NCBI GenBank assembly: GCA_038227045.1 | Contig: JBBRQD010000009.1 | Location: 1-64,000 of the forward strand | Direction of reading: 5' to 3' | Length of the DNA: 64,000 nucleotides | Origin: JANXLS01 sp038227045 | Lineage (GTDB): Bacteria; Planctomycetota; SZUA-567; H5-PLA8 | Shown: positions 1 through 8,398 of the stretch, one piece after another | Layout of the letters: each line of letters begins with the position of its first letter | Numbering within the stretch: position 1 is the first letter of the stretch | The notes under the pieces: generated by a model | Seen by the model: the letters and a program-made list of their open reading frames with translations, nothing else | What the model was told of the DNA's origin: nothing | The model's database searches: none | Program-made: the position numbers and the translations under genes

Positions 1-258
1 TACGCCGAACGATGGGTTCAATCCTTCCGGCGCGAATGCCTGGATCACTTCATCGTCTTCGGCGAAGTGCACATGCGCTTGATTGCCACTCAATATGTCG
101 ATTGGTACAACACGCATCGCCCACATCAAGCGCTCAACAACCAGCCGTTGTCACAGAAAACTGTACCGCTCTCAAACAAACCGCCAACACCAAGCGAAGT
201 TCAATGTCAATCGTGGCTCGGCGGGCTGCTCAATCATTATTATCACGTCGCGGCGTGA
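1..258 (+). CDS. IS3-type transposase/integrase, 3' fragment
   Basis: The reading frame is open from the first base and ends at a TGA at 256-258, so only the last 85 residues are visible. Residues ERWVQSFRRECLDHF followed by YVDWYNTHRPHQAL match the C-terminal part of the rve integrase core used by IS3-family and related transposases, including the glutamate of RREC, the usual last catalytic acidic residue. The 5' part lies outside the window, so it is not possible to say whether the element is intact. The gene marks an accessory patch at the left edge, next to a toxin-like ORF fragment. No terminal inverted repeat could be identified downstream. Confidence 0.85.
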   Translation, partial: YAERWVQSFRRECLDHFIVFGEVHMRLIATQYVDWYNTHRPHQALNNQPLSQKTVPLSNKPPTPSEVQCQSWLGGLLNHYYHVAA

Positions 259-461
259 TGTCAAATTCTGTCGTATTCGTATTTCAATGAGCTGAAAATC
301 TGCCCGCACGTCGCCGCGCTTACCCTGCGCCACCTTGCCTTCGGTATCCGAAACGATCTTTCGTTATCAAAATTACTGATCAACCTACTGCTCGTCTTGG
401 TGCTCGCCCTGATTTTAAGCCGAATCATAGTTTTTGAACAGGACGCTATCATAACACTTCC

Positions 462-965
462 TCACCATTTACTTGCCTTCCTGTAAAGAGCTTTTACTGG
501 TGCTGGAACTCCTGGCCCATAATATCGATATGTCATTCTAGTCGATCCAACTCCCTCCCCTACAAGTTGCACCCAGCCAATGCGACCTTCCATTCGTCCC
601 GCCGTCAAAGCCGCATCAAGGCGGTCTGCAAGGGCGATATGTTCGGCAGAGGCGTTTCTCATTCTGGCTATCACATCCTTAACCCACTCCTCGGACATTT
701 GCTTGATTCCGCCGTTAATATACTTCAGTGCTGCGGAATTACCTTTGCTCTCGACAATAATGAAATGCTCTTGGCCATTTATAACCTTCGTTACGATGTC
801 GTCAAATCCTGTATCGCTTGCCAACTTAAAAGCCGTCCTGGGCACAGGGATATCGGGGACGTGCACGAAACCTTCTTCACCCGCCATCCATGTCGTTATC
901 TTTTCACACTTGCAATGCTCATCCCTGAATTCGATGATTGACTTCAACACTGGGCATGTTATCAA
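462..965 (-). CDS. Orphan nuclease-like domain, possible polymorphic-toxin C-terminal remnant
   Basis: The ORF gives 167 residues from a TTG that lies directly after an in-frame TGA; a shorter start at residue 27 is possible. Residues 53-74 read as GFDD, a 16-residue spacer with strongly hydrophobic FIIV, then ESK. This is the D...ExK layout of PD-(D/E)xK nucleases. A following GIKQMSEEWV segment resembles the QMS.EW motif that I associate with restriction-endonuclease-like toxin domains at the C-termini of RHS/polymorphic toxins. There is no signal peptide, no delivery domain and no obvious immunity gene. Between an IS fragment and marR, with a poor start, it is most simply a truncated toxin tail. 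Function is inferred from the motif alone. Confidence 0.5.
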   Translation of the reverse strand: MITCPVLKSIIEFRDEHCKCEKITTWMAGEEGFVHVPDIPVPRTAFKLASDTGFDDIVTKVINGQEHFIIVESKGNSAALKYINGGIKQMSEEWVKDVIARMRNASAEHIALADRLDAALTAGRMEGRIGWVQLVGEGVGSTRMTYRYYGPGVPAPVKALYRKASKW

Positions 966-994
966 TCATCCAGATCAATGGGATCCCATACATT

Positions 995-1507
995 ATGGAC
1001 TTGGACAACTTGACAGACCCGGACCGAGACACCCGCGCCGTCCTCGACGCCATTCGCAAGATTGTCCGGGCTTTGCGCGTGGCGTCGCGGGCGGCTGAAA
1101 AATCCGCGGGGCTTTCCGGGGCGCAGTTGTTCGTGCTTCAGAAGCTGGTGGACGGGCGGGCGATGTCCGTCAATGAACTGGCCGCGCGCACGCTGACGCA
1201 CCAGAGTTCGGTGTCGGTCGTCGTGCAGCGGCTGGTCGATCGAGGGATGATTCGACGCTCACCTTCCGACTTCGATCGGCGGCGCGTGGAGCTTGCGTTG
1301 ACCGCCGCCGGGCGCAAAGCCATCGGCAAGTCGTGCGATCTGGCTCAAGATCGCTTGATTCATGCGCTGCGTGAAACGCCGGCTCGCCAGCGCGCGAAAC
1401 TGGCGGCGTTTCTTGACAGCCTCATTGAACGGGCAGGTTTTTCCAGCGAACTGGCGCCGCTTTTTTTCGAAGACGACGTGTCCAAACCACAACAACGGGA
1501 TTCTTGA
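995..1507 (+). CDS. MarR-family transcriptional regulator
   Basis: A 170-residue winged-helix regulator. The segment LSGAQLFVLQKL to VNELAARTLTHQSSVSVVV is the helix-turn-helix, followed by RLVDRGMIRR and the wing with the family signature SDFDRRRVELALTAAG. MarR proteins bind palindromic operators as dimers and usually release DNA on binding small phenolic or other ligands. I chose the ATG at 995 (MDLDNLTD) because the upstream in-frame residues do not look like MarR sequence; the Shine-Dalgarno is weak for either start. The gene ends 3 nt before the ClC channel gene, so the two are probably co-transcribed. It is also the nearest regulator to the RND efflux operon beginning at 3597. Confidence 0.9.
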   Translation: MDLDNLTDPDRDTRAVLDAIRKIVRALRVASRAAEKSAGLSGAQLFVLQKLVDGRAMSVNELAARTLTHQSSVSVVVQRLVDRGMIRRSPSDFDRRRVELALTAAGRKAIGKSCDLAQDRLIHALRETPARQRAKLAAFLDSLIERAGFSSELAPLFFEDDVSKPQQRDS

Positions 1508-1510
1508 GAA

Positions 1511-3391
1511 ATGCATGCAGAGGATTTGTCACGTTCGTCGACCACCGAAGGTTTGCCCGTCGCGCCATCGCTCGGCGACGCGCTACAGGCCGCGCATGTG
1601 CCGCCGCATTCCACGCTCGTCGATCGGCGCATATTGTATATCTCGGCGTTGACCGTTGGGATCGCCGCGGCCGCCGCGCTGGTGGCGGAGGTGCTGGTTC
1701 ATCTGATCGCGCTGATTACCAACATCAGCTTCTACGGACACTTTTCGTTTCAGCCCACATCGCCCGCGGATCATCAGCTCGGCGGATGGGTGCTGGCGAT
1801 TCCCGTGATCGGCGGCCTGATCGTCGGACTGATGGCGCGCTACGGCTCCAAGGCGATTCGCGGGCATGGCATCCCGGAAGCGATGGAGCAGGTCTTGACG
1901 AATCAGAGCCGCATCCCGGCGCGGATCACGTTTTTGAAACCGTTGTCCGCCGCCATTTCGATCGGCACCGGCGGGCCGTTTGGGGCGGAAGGGCCGATCA
2001 TCGCCACGGGCGGGGCATTGGGTTCGCTGGTGGGCCAACTGTTGAGCACCACGGCCGAGGAGCGCAAAGTGCTGCTCTCGGCCGGCGCGGCCGCGGGCAT
2101 GGCGGCGACGTTCGGTTGTCCGGTCGCGGCGTTGTTGCTGGCGATTGAACTGCTGCTCTTCGAATACCGTCCGCGAACGGTCATTCCGGTCGCGCTGGCG
2201 TGTGTCGCGGCGGCGGCGATTCGCGTTGCGTTCGAGGGCATCGAACCGGTCTTCGCGATGCCGGGCATTCTGACGCTCGGCGCGGCGTCGCTGGCGTTTT
2301 ACGCGCTGCTCGGCGCGATCATGGGCGTGATTTCAGTGGGCGTGACGCGCGCGGTTTACGGCATTGAAGACCTGTTCGAACACCTGCCGATTCATTGGAT
2401 GTGGTGGCCGGCGCTCGGCGGAATTGCGGTGGGGGCTGTCGGATACTTAGCGCCGAAGACGCTGGGCGTGGGCTACAACAACATCGTCGAGATGATTTCA
2501 GACAAACTGATGCCGCGCGCCATCCTGATTCTGTGCGTCATGAAATTCGTGTCGTGGTCGATATCGCTGGGCAGCGGCACGTCGGGCGGCACGCTTGCGC
2601 CGCTGCTGACCATCGGCAGCGGATGCGGCGCACTTTTGGGAGCCGGAGCGGCCTGGCTTTTCTCTGGGCTGGGCATCGATCCCAAAGTCGCGGCGCTCGT
2701 GGGCATGGCCGCGCTGTTCGCCGGTTCCTCGCGCGCGTGGCTGGCGTCGATTGTGTTTGCGTTCGAAACGACGCATCAGACGCTGGGCATGCTGCCGCTG
2801 CTGGCGGGGTGCTCGGTCGCGTTTCTGGTCTCGTGCCTGCTGATGCGCAACTCGATCATGACCGAAAAAATCGCGCGGCGCGGCGTGCGCGTGCCGAACG
2901 AATACGCGCCGGATTTTCTCGCGCAGGTGCTCGTCCTGGAGATGGCTTCGAAGGACGTGGTGTCGCTGCGCGTCAACGATTCGCTCGAAACGATCCGCGC
3001 GTGGCTGGCGTCCGGTGTCAAAGGCACGAGCCACCAGGGATTTCCGGTGCTCGATGACAAGGGCAAGGTCGTCGGCGTGCTGACGCGGCGCGATCTGCTC
3101 GACAGCAGCGCGCCGAATTCCCGGCGCGCGGTCGAATCCATCAAACGAACGCCCGTCGTCGTCTATGCCGATTGTACGCTGCGCGCCGCAGCCGATCACA
3201 TGGTCAACCACAACGTCGGCCGGCTGCCGGTCATTGCGCGTGGCGAAGACGGCAAACTGGTCGGCATGATTTCACGCAGCGACCTCCTGGCGGCTCACCG
3301 CAAACGGCTTAACGAATTGCAGGACGAGAATAAAAGCATCAAATTTTCGGATTTGATCGGCGGAAAGCCGACTGTTGTCAGAGCTTCATAA
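1511..3391 (+). CDS. ClC-type chloride channel/antiporter with C-terminal CBS pair
   Basis: A 626-residue integral membrane protein. Three ClC selectivity signatures are present: GHGIPE (118-123), GPFGAEGP with the gating glutamate at residue 160, and GSGTSGGTLAP (354-364). About ten hydrophobic segments cover residues 40-445. The soluble C-terminus (about 475-605) has two CBS repeats, each ending in a VVGVLTRRDLL or LVGMISRSDLL type segment; such pairs often bind adenine nucleotides and gate transport. It sits 3 nt after marR in the same direction. The family includes both channels and Cl-/H+ exchangers. The region of the second proton glutamate (AIELLLFEYRP) differs from the E. coli exchanger, so the transport mode is not decided here. 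Confidence 0.93.
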   Translation: MHAEDLSRSSTTEGLPVAPSLGDALQAAHVPPHSTLVDRRILYISALTVGIAAAAALVAEVLVHLIALITNISFYGHFSFQPTSPADHQLGGWVLAIPVIGGLIVGLMARYGSKAIRGHGIPEAMEQVLTNQSRIPARITFLKPLSAAISIGTGGPFGAEGPIIATGGALGSLVGQLLSTTAEERKVLLSAGAAAGMAATFGCPVAALLLAIELLLFEYRPRTVIPVALACVAAAAIRVAFEGIEPVFAMPGILTLGAASLAFYALLGAIMGVISVGVTRAVYGIEDLFEHLPIHWMWWPALGGIAVGAVGYLAPKTLGVGYNNIVEMISDKLMPRAILILCVMKFVSWSISLGSGTSGGTLAPLLTIGSGCGALLGAGAAWLFSGLGIDPKVAALVGMAALFAGSSRAWLASIVFAFETTHQTLGMLPLLAGCSVAFLVSCLLMRNSIMTEKIARRGVRVPNEYAPDFLAQVLVLEMASKDVVSLRVNDSLETIRAWLASGVKGTSHQGFPVLDDKGKVVGVLTRRDLLDSSAPNSRRAVESIKRTPVVVYADCTLRAAADHMVNHNVGRLPVIARGEDGKLVGMISRSDLLAAHRKRLNELQDENKSIKFSDLIGGKPTVVRAS

Positions 3392-3475
3392 GCGCCACAA
3401 TAAATATTGGCATGCGGATTGTTATTTCCTCCCAATCGCAACGTCGCCCGCTGGATTGCAAATTCTTAATCAACT

Positions 3476-3501
3476 AATAAATGACTAGCCAGTCATTTAT
3501 T
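3476..3501. promoter_or_regulatory. Perfect 26-bp palindrome, TetR-type operator
   Basis: Two 11-bp arms, AATAAATGACT and AGTCATTTATT, are exact reverse complements around the 4-bp centre AGCC. The core TGACTAGCCAGTCA has the form of many TetR/AcrR-family operators. It lies about 95 bp before the efflux adaptor start in an A+T-rich stretch, where a promoter is expected, so repressor binding would block the operon. No TetR gene is in the window; the local MarR protein or a distant TetR protein could be the ligand-sensing partner. Confidence 0.7.
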
Positions 3502-3596
3502 CCGTTCATAAGCGTCAGTTATGTTGTACTCTTTAAATGAAGAGACGCAAAACTCTCTTCTGTGTCACCATTCGCCAGAGTCCGAGAAAAAACGCC

Positions 3597-5207
3597 ATGC
3601 GTCAAGCCATCAAGATCTTTGTGCTCCTTTTAGTCTGCGGTGCCGCAGTGGGCTATTACGCCTATAGCCGCGGAGCCGTTGCGACGCCCGGAAAGGCTGA
3701 ATCCCAGGGAACCAATCCAGGCCAAACTGGGGCCGGCGGCAAAGCGGGCGGGCCACCTGTAGCTATTCCGGTGGCCATCGCTCACGTGCGCCAGCGCCCC
3801 ATCCCCATTTATCTGGATGGTCTCGGCACCGTCCAAGCGTTTCAAATCGTCACCGCGCGCTCGCAGGTTGACGGCAAGATCGACTCCGTCGATTTTGTCG
3901 AAGGGCAGAATGTCCACAAAGGCGACAAACTCGCCCAGATCGACGACCGCACCTATCGAGCTCAACTCAATCAAGCGCTCGCCAAAAAGTTGCAAGATCA
4001 AGCCAAGGAACTGCAGGACCGAGCCAGAGTCTTGCAGGATCAAGCCAAGAAAGCTCAAGACGAAGCGCTCGAAAAGCAGGCGCAATCCAGGAAGGTTCAG
4101 GACCAGGCTCTCGAGAATCAGGTTCAGGCCAAGAAAGCGCAGGATTCGACGAATCTGGCCAACGCCCGGGTCAATCTGAAACGCTTCGAAGACTCTCTGA
4201 AGGAAAACGCCGTCTCCGATCAGGTCGTGACCGATCAGCGCTCGCTGGTCTCGCAACTCGAATCCACCATACGCGCCGACGAAGCGGCGATCCAAGCCGC
4301 CGCCGCAGCGGTGCAAGGCGACGAAGTCGCGATTCAAGCCGTGCACGCCACGGTCCAGGGCGACGACGCCGCGATTCAAGCCGACAACGCCGCGGTCAAG
4401 GGCGATGAAGCGGCGGTCCAGTCCGACGAAGCCGCCATTCAATTCGCGCAGACGTTCGTGTCGTACTGCACGATCACCGCGCCCATCGACGGACGCACCG
4501 GAGTGCGCCAGGTTGACGCCGGCAATATCGTGCACGCCAACGATGCGATCAGCAATTCGACCGGCAGCATGATCAACGGCATCGTGGTCATCACGCAACT
4601 CCAGCCGATCTCGGTGGTCTTCACGCTGCCACAGCAGAATCTCCAAGCCATCAACACGCGCCGCGCCGTGGCGAAGCTCAAAGTGATCGCGATGGATTCC
4701 GATGGAAAAACAGAACTCGATCATGGCGAACTGCTGCTCGTCGATAACCAAATCGATCAGACCACCGGCACCATCAAGTTGAAAGCGACGTTTCCCAACG
4801 AGAAGTTTAAACTCTGGCCGGGTGGATTCGTCAACATGCGGCTGCTGCTCGAAACGCGCGAAGACGCGCTGGCCGTCTCGTCGCCGGCGGTTCAACAAGG
4901 CCCGAACGGCGCCTACGTGTACCTGATCAAGCCCGACCAGACCGTGGAGTTGCGCCTGGTGAAAGTGTCGCTGATTCAAGACGGCAAGGCCATCCTGGTA
5001 TCGGGCCTCGCCAAAGACGACGAAGTCGTGCTCACCGGACACGACCGGTTGAAGAACGGCTCGAAAATCAGCGTGGACCGGACGAAGAACGACAAGAAAA
5101 AAGACGACAAGCCGAAGACCGAAGTGTCTGAAAAAGACACGCCGGTGGACGAGGCCAATAACGCTCCGAAGGCACACGAAACGTCTGCTTCCGGAGCCAC
5201 CAAATGA
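3597..5207 (+). CDS. mdtA: RND efflux periplasmic adaptor (MdtA-like) with greatly extended helical hairpin
   Basis: Membrane-fusion protein linking an RND pump to an outer-membrane channel. From the ATG at 3597 it has 536 residues, starting with an N-terminal membrane anchor (IKIFVLLLVCGAAVGYYAY). The lipoyl half (GQNVHKGDKLAQID), the second half (TITAPIDGRTGVRQVDAGN), the beta-barrel (LDNQID-like LVDNQIDQTTGTIKLKATF) and the membrane-proximal domain follow MdtA. The alpha hairpin is unusual: residues 132-187 form eight consecutive 7-residue units (LQDQAKE, LQDRARV, LQDQAKK and so on), and residues 230-285 form eight more (AAIQAAA, AAVQGDE, VAIQAVH and so on). The 20-residue-upstream ATG at 3537 is an alternative start. 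The C-terminus has a charged Lys/Glu tail. The stop overlaps the next start (ATGA). Confidence 0.93.
   Translation: MRQAIKIFVLLLVCGAAVGYYAYSRGAVATPGKAESQGTNPGQTGAGGKAGGPPVAIPVAIAHVRQRPIPIYLDGLGTVQAFQIVTARSQVDGKIDSVDFVEGQNVHKGDKLAQIDDRTYRAQLNQALAKKLQDQAKELQDRARVLQDQAKKAQDEALEKQAQSRKVQDQALENQVQAKKAQDSTNLANARVNLKRFEDSLKENAVSDQVVTDQRSLVSQLESTIRADEAAIQAAAAAVQGDEVAIQAVHATVQGDDAAIQADNAAVKGDEAAVQSDEAAIQFAQTFVSYCTITAPIDGRTGVRQVDAGNIVHANDAISNSTGSMINGIVVITQLQPISVVFTLPQQNLQAINTRRAVAKLKVIAMDSDGKTELDHGELLLVDNQIDQTTGTIKLKATFPNEKFKLWPGGFVNMRLLLETREDALAVSSPAVQQGPNGAYVYLIKPDQTVELRLVKVSLIQDGKAILVSGLAKDDEVVLTGHDRLKNGSKISVDRTKNDKKKDDKPKTEVSEKDTPVDEANNAPKAHETSASGATK
4284..4451 (+). repeat. Tandem 42-bp (14-codon) repeat inside mdtA
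   Basis: Four successive 42-bp units encode the pattern A-A-I/V-Q-x3-A-x-V/I-Q/K-G/S-D-E/D. At DNA level the units share blocks such as GCGATTCAAGCC and GTCCAGGGCGACGA, which points to recent tandem duplication. A matching set of 7-codon units, more diverged at DNA level, fills 3990-4157 on the other arm of the hairpin. Confidence 0.85.
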
Positions 5208-8200
5208 ACGTCTCCGCGCCCTTTATCTCTCGTCCAGTCGCGACGTCCCTGCTCGCGATTGCGGTGCTGTTGACCGGTCTGCTCGGCTATTCCGCGCTGC
5301 CCGTTTCGGCCCTGCCCGAAGTCGATTTTCCGACGCTGCGCATCACCACGCAGCTCCCCGGCGCGTCACCCGAAACCACCGCCGCGCTGATCACCACGCC
5401 GCTCGAACAGCAGTTCGGCCAGATCTCCGGCCTGACGACGATGACCTCGACCAGTTCATTCGGCATCAGCCAGGTCACGCTGCAATTCGATCTTCAGCGC
5501 GACATCGACGCCGCCGCTTTGGACGTGCAAGCCGCCGTCAATGCGGCCGGCGGCGTCCTGCCGAAGGATCTTCCCTATCCGCCCGTCTATGCCAAAGTCA
5601 ATCCCGCCGATCAGCCGATCATCACGCTCGCGCTGACGTCTGAAACGCTTCCGATCACGGGCGTCAACGACGCCGCCGACACGATTCTCGCGCAGCGCCT
5701 CGCGGAAGTGCTGGGCGTCGGACTGGTCACGATTCAAGGCGGCCAAAAGCCCGCTGTGCGCATTCAAATCGATCCGGAACGCCTGGCCTCCTATAAACTC
5801 AGCCTCGAAGACGTGCGCAGCGCGCTGGCGAAAACTAACGTCAACCAGCCCAAGGGCAGCTTCGACGGCCCGGCGCAGGCATTCACCATCAGCGCCAACG
5901 ATCAACTGCCCAACGCGGAAGCATACCTGGCCATCGTGATCGCGTATCGCAACGGCGGCCCCGTGCGCCTCAAGGATGTCGGCACCGCAGTCAATGGCAG
6001 TGAAAACACCAAGACCGCCGCGTGGTACAACGGCAAGCAGGCCGTCATCGTGGACATTCAACGCCAGCCCGGCGCCAACATCATTCAAGTTGTGGACCGC
6101 ATCAAGGCGCTGCTGCCGAGCATTCAACGCTCGATTCCAGCGAGCATCAAGGTGGACGTTCTCGCGGACAGAACCGAAACGATTCGCGCCTCAGTGGACG
6201 ACGTGAAGTTCACCCTCGTGATCACGATCGTCCTGGTCGTGCTGGTGATATTTCTCTTTCTCGGAAAGCTGTGGGCGACCGTCATTCCTGGTGTGGCGCT
6301 GCCGCTGTCGATTGTCGGCACGTTCGGCGTGATGTCGCTCGCCGGCTACAGCCTCGACAATCTCTCTCTGATGTCACTGACCATCGCCGCCGGTTTCGTC
6401 GTCGATGACGCCATCGTGATGATCGAAAATATCGTGCGCTACATCGAACTGGGCGAAACGCCGCTCGAAGCCGCCTATAAAGGTGCGAAACAAATCGGCT
6501 TCACCATTGTGTCGCTGACTGTCTCGCTAGTGGCCGTCTTCATTCCGCTGCTCTTTATGACCGGCATCATCGGCCGCCTCTTCCGCGAATTTGCCATGAC
6601 GCTGACGTTCTCAATCATCGTCTCCGCCATCATCTCGCTGACGCTCACGCCCATGATGTGCAGCAAACTCTTGAAGGGCGAGAAAAAAGAAGATGGCGAA
6701 GGCCCCGATCACGAAAAAGAAAAGAAGGGCAGGGGCTTCGAAGGCTGGGTCGCGCACATCACCGACAGCGCGTTTAAAAAGGTGCTCGACTTATACGACT
6801 GGGCGCTCAAAATCGTATTCCAAAATCAAGCTCTGACGCTGGTCGTCGCGGTGCTCACACTCGTCGCGACAATCGTGCTCTACATCGGCATGCCCAAGGG
6901 CTTTCTGCCGCAGCAGGACACCGGCCTGATCGTGATCACCACCGACGCCGACGAATCGATTTCGTTCAAAGCGATGGCCGCGCTTCAATCGCAGGTCGCG
7001 GAGATTGCCGCCAAAGACCCCGATGTGGGCGGCGTGGACAGTTTCATCGGCGCCGGGACCATCAACACCACGCCCAACACCGGCCACATCACCGTCGCGC
7101 TCAAACAGCACGGAGAGCGGAAGAATAACGCCACCGGCGACCAGATCATGGCGCGTTTGTACGAGTCGTGCAGCAAGGTTCGCGACATCACGGTCAGCAT
7201 GCAATTGGTTCAGGACATTCAAATCGGCGCGCGTTCCAGCCGCACGCAATACCAATATACGCTGGTGGACGCGGACCGGAAAGAACTGCAGGAATGGGCG
7301 CCCAAGTTCGTCGAAAAACTGAAGACGCTGCCCATCGTCCAGGGCATCGCGACCGATCAGACAATCGGCGGCTTGATGGCCGATTTGAAGATCGACCGCG
7401 ACATGGCGTCGCGCTTGGGCGTCTCGGCGCAGGCGATTGACGACACGCTCTACGACGCCTTCGGCCAGCGCCAGGTCTCGACGATCTATTCACAGCTCAA
7501 CCAGTACCACATCATCCTCGAAGTCTCGCCGGATTTTCAACTGACCCCCGAGAACCTCGACAAATTGTACGTGCCAACCCTCACCGGATCGCAGGTCAAG
7601 TTCTCCACCGTCGCGACAGTCACGCGCCGAACCGCACCGCTGGCGATCAACCATCAGGCGCAGTTTTCGGCGGTGACGGTCTCGTTCAATCTCACGAAGG
7701 GCGAGTCGCTCAGCAACGCCGTCGAAGCGATCAAGACCGCGTCGCGCGAGATCAACATGCCGGAGAGCATCGAAGGCTCGTTCTCCGGTGAGGCAGCCGA
7801 ATTTCAATCGTCTCTGGCGGGCGAGCCGTACTTGATTCTCGCGGCCATCGTCGCCGTCTATATCGTGCTGGGCGTGCTCTACGAAAGTTTGATCCATCCG
7901 TTTACGATCATTTCGACGCTGCCGTCTGCGGGCATCGGCGCGCTGCTGGCGCTGCGCGTGTGCGGATACGATCTCTCGATCATCGGCCTGATCGCCATCG
8001 TGCTGCTGATCGGCATCGTGAAAAAGAACGCCATCATGATGATCGACTTCGCGCTCGAAGCCGAGCGCGATCACGGGGAGCCGCCGGAAAAGGCGATCTA
8101 CAACGCCTGTCTGCTGCGCTTCCGCCCAATCATGATGACCACCATGGCCGCGCTCTTCGGCGCCATTCCGCTGGCCGTCGGCAGCGGCCCCGGCTACGAA

Positions 8201-8398
8201 TTGCGGCGTCCGCTCGGCATCGCGATCATCGGCGGGCTGGTGCTCAGCCAGATCCTGACGCTTTTCACCACGCCGGTCATTTATCTCGCGATGGATAGAC
8301 TGAGCAAGTTCGTGCGCGGAGACAACAAGGCCACAACCGGCCCGTTGCCGGAACGCAAGGACGATGACAAGATCCAGCCGGAGGTTCATCCCGCATGA
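5204..8398 (+). CDS. mdtB: RND multidrug efflux permease (MdtB-like)
   Basis: A 1064-residue inner-membrane proton/drug antiporter of the HAE1-RND family. It opens with the typical FISRPVATSLLAIAVLLTGLLGYSALPVSALPEVDFPTL-type first helix and ends with a positively charged tail. The TM4 proton-relay pair is present (GFVVDDAIVMIEN, D401-D402). The repeat-2 equivalents YIVLGVLYESLIHP and IGIVKKNAIMMIDFALEAER are also clear. Pairing with a second, non-identical permease in the same operon is the MdtBC arrangement, in which a B2C heterotrimer assembles with MdtA. It overlaps mdtA by 4 nt and mdtC by 4 nt, so translation is coupled. No outer-membrane factor gene is nearby. Confidence 0.95.
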   Translation: MNVSAPFISRPVATSLLAIAVLLTGLLGYSALPVSALPEVDFPTLRITTQLPGASPETTAALITTPLEQQFGQISGLTTMTSTSSFGISQVTLQFDLQRDIDAAALDVQAAVNAAGGVLPKDLPYPPVYAKVNPADQPIITLALTSETLPITGVNDAADTILAQRLAEVLGVGLVTIQGGQKPAVRIQIDPERLASYKLSLEDVRSALAKTNVNQPKGSFDGPAQAFTISANDQLPNAEAYLAIVIAYRNGGPVRLKDVGTAVNGSENTKTAAWYNGKQAVIVDIQRQPGANIIQVVDRIKALLPSIQRSIPASIKVDVLADRTETIRASVDDVKFTLVITIVLVVLVIFLFLGKLWATVIPGVALPLSIVGTFGVMSLAGYSLDNLSLMSLTIAAGFVVDDAIVMIENIVRYIELGETPLEAAYKGAKQIGFTIVSLTVSLVAVFIPLLFMTGIIGRLFREFAMTLTFSIIVSAIISLTLTPMMCSKLLKGEKKEDGEGPDHEKEKKGRGFEGWVAHITDSAFKKVLDLYDWALKIVFQNQALTLVVAVLTLVATIVLYIGMPKGFLPQQDTGLIVITTDADESISFKAMAALQSQVAEIAAKDPDVGGVDSFIGAGTINTTPNTGHITVALKQHGERKNNATGDQIMARLYESCSKVRDITVSMQLVQDIQIGARSSRTQYQYTLVDADRKELQEWAPKFVEKLKTLPIVQGIATDQTIGGLMADLKIDRDMASRLGVSAQAIDDTLYDAFGQRQVSTIYSQLNQYHIILEVSPDFQLTPENLDKLYVPTLTGSQVKFSTVATVTRRTAPLAINHQAQFSAVTVSFNLTKGESLSNAVEAIKTASREINMPESIEGSFSGEAAEFQSSLAGEPYLILAAIVAVYIVLGVLYESLIHPFTIISTLPSAGIGALLALRVCGYDLSIIGLIAIVLLIGIVKKNAIMMIDFALEAERDHGEPPEKAIYNACLLRFRPIMMTTMAALFGAIPLAVGSGPGYELRRPLGIAIIGGLVLSQILTLFTTPVIYLAMDRLSKFVRGDNKATTGPLPERKDDDKIQPEVHPA

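Noticed and set aside
3630..5177. 515-codon open frame on the minus strand
   Set aside because: It lies fully opposite mdtA; high GC and the repeat codons keep the frame open. The mdtA frame has clear family motifs throughout.
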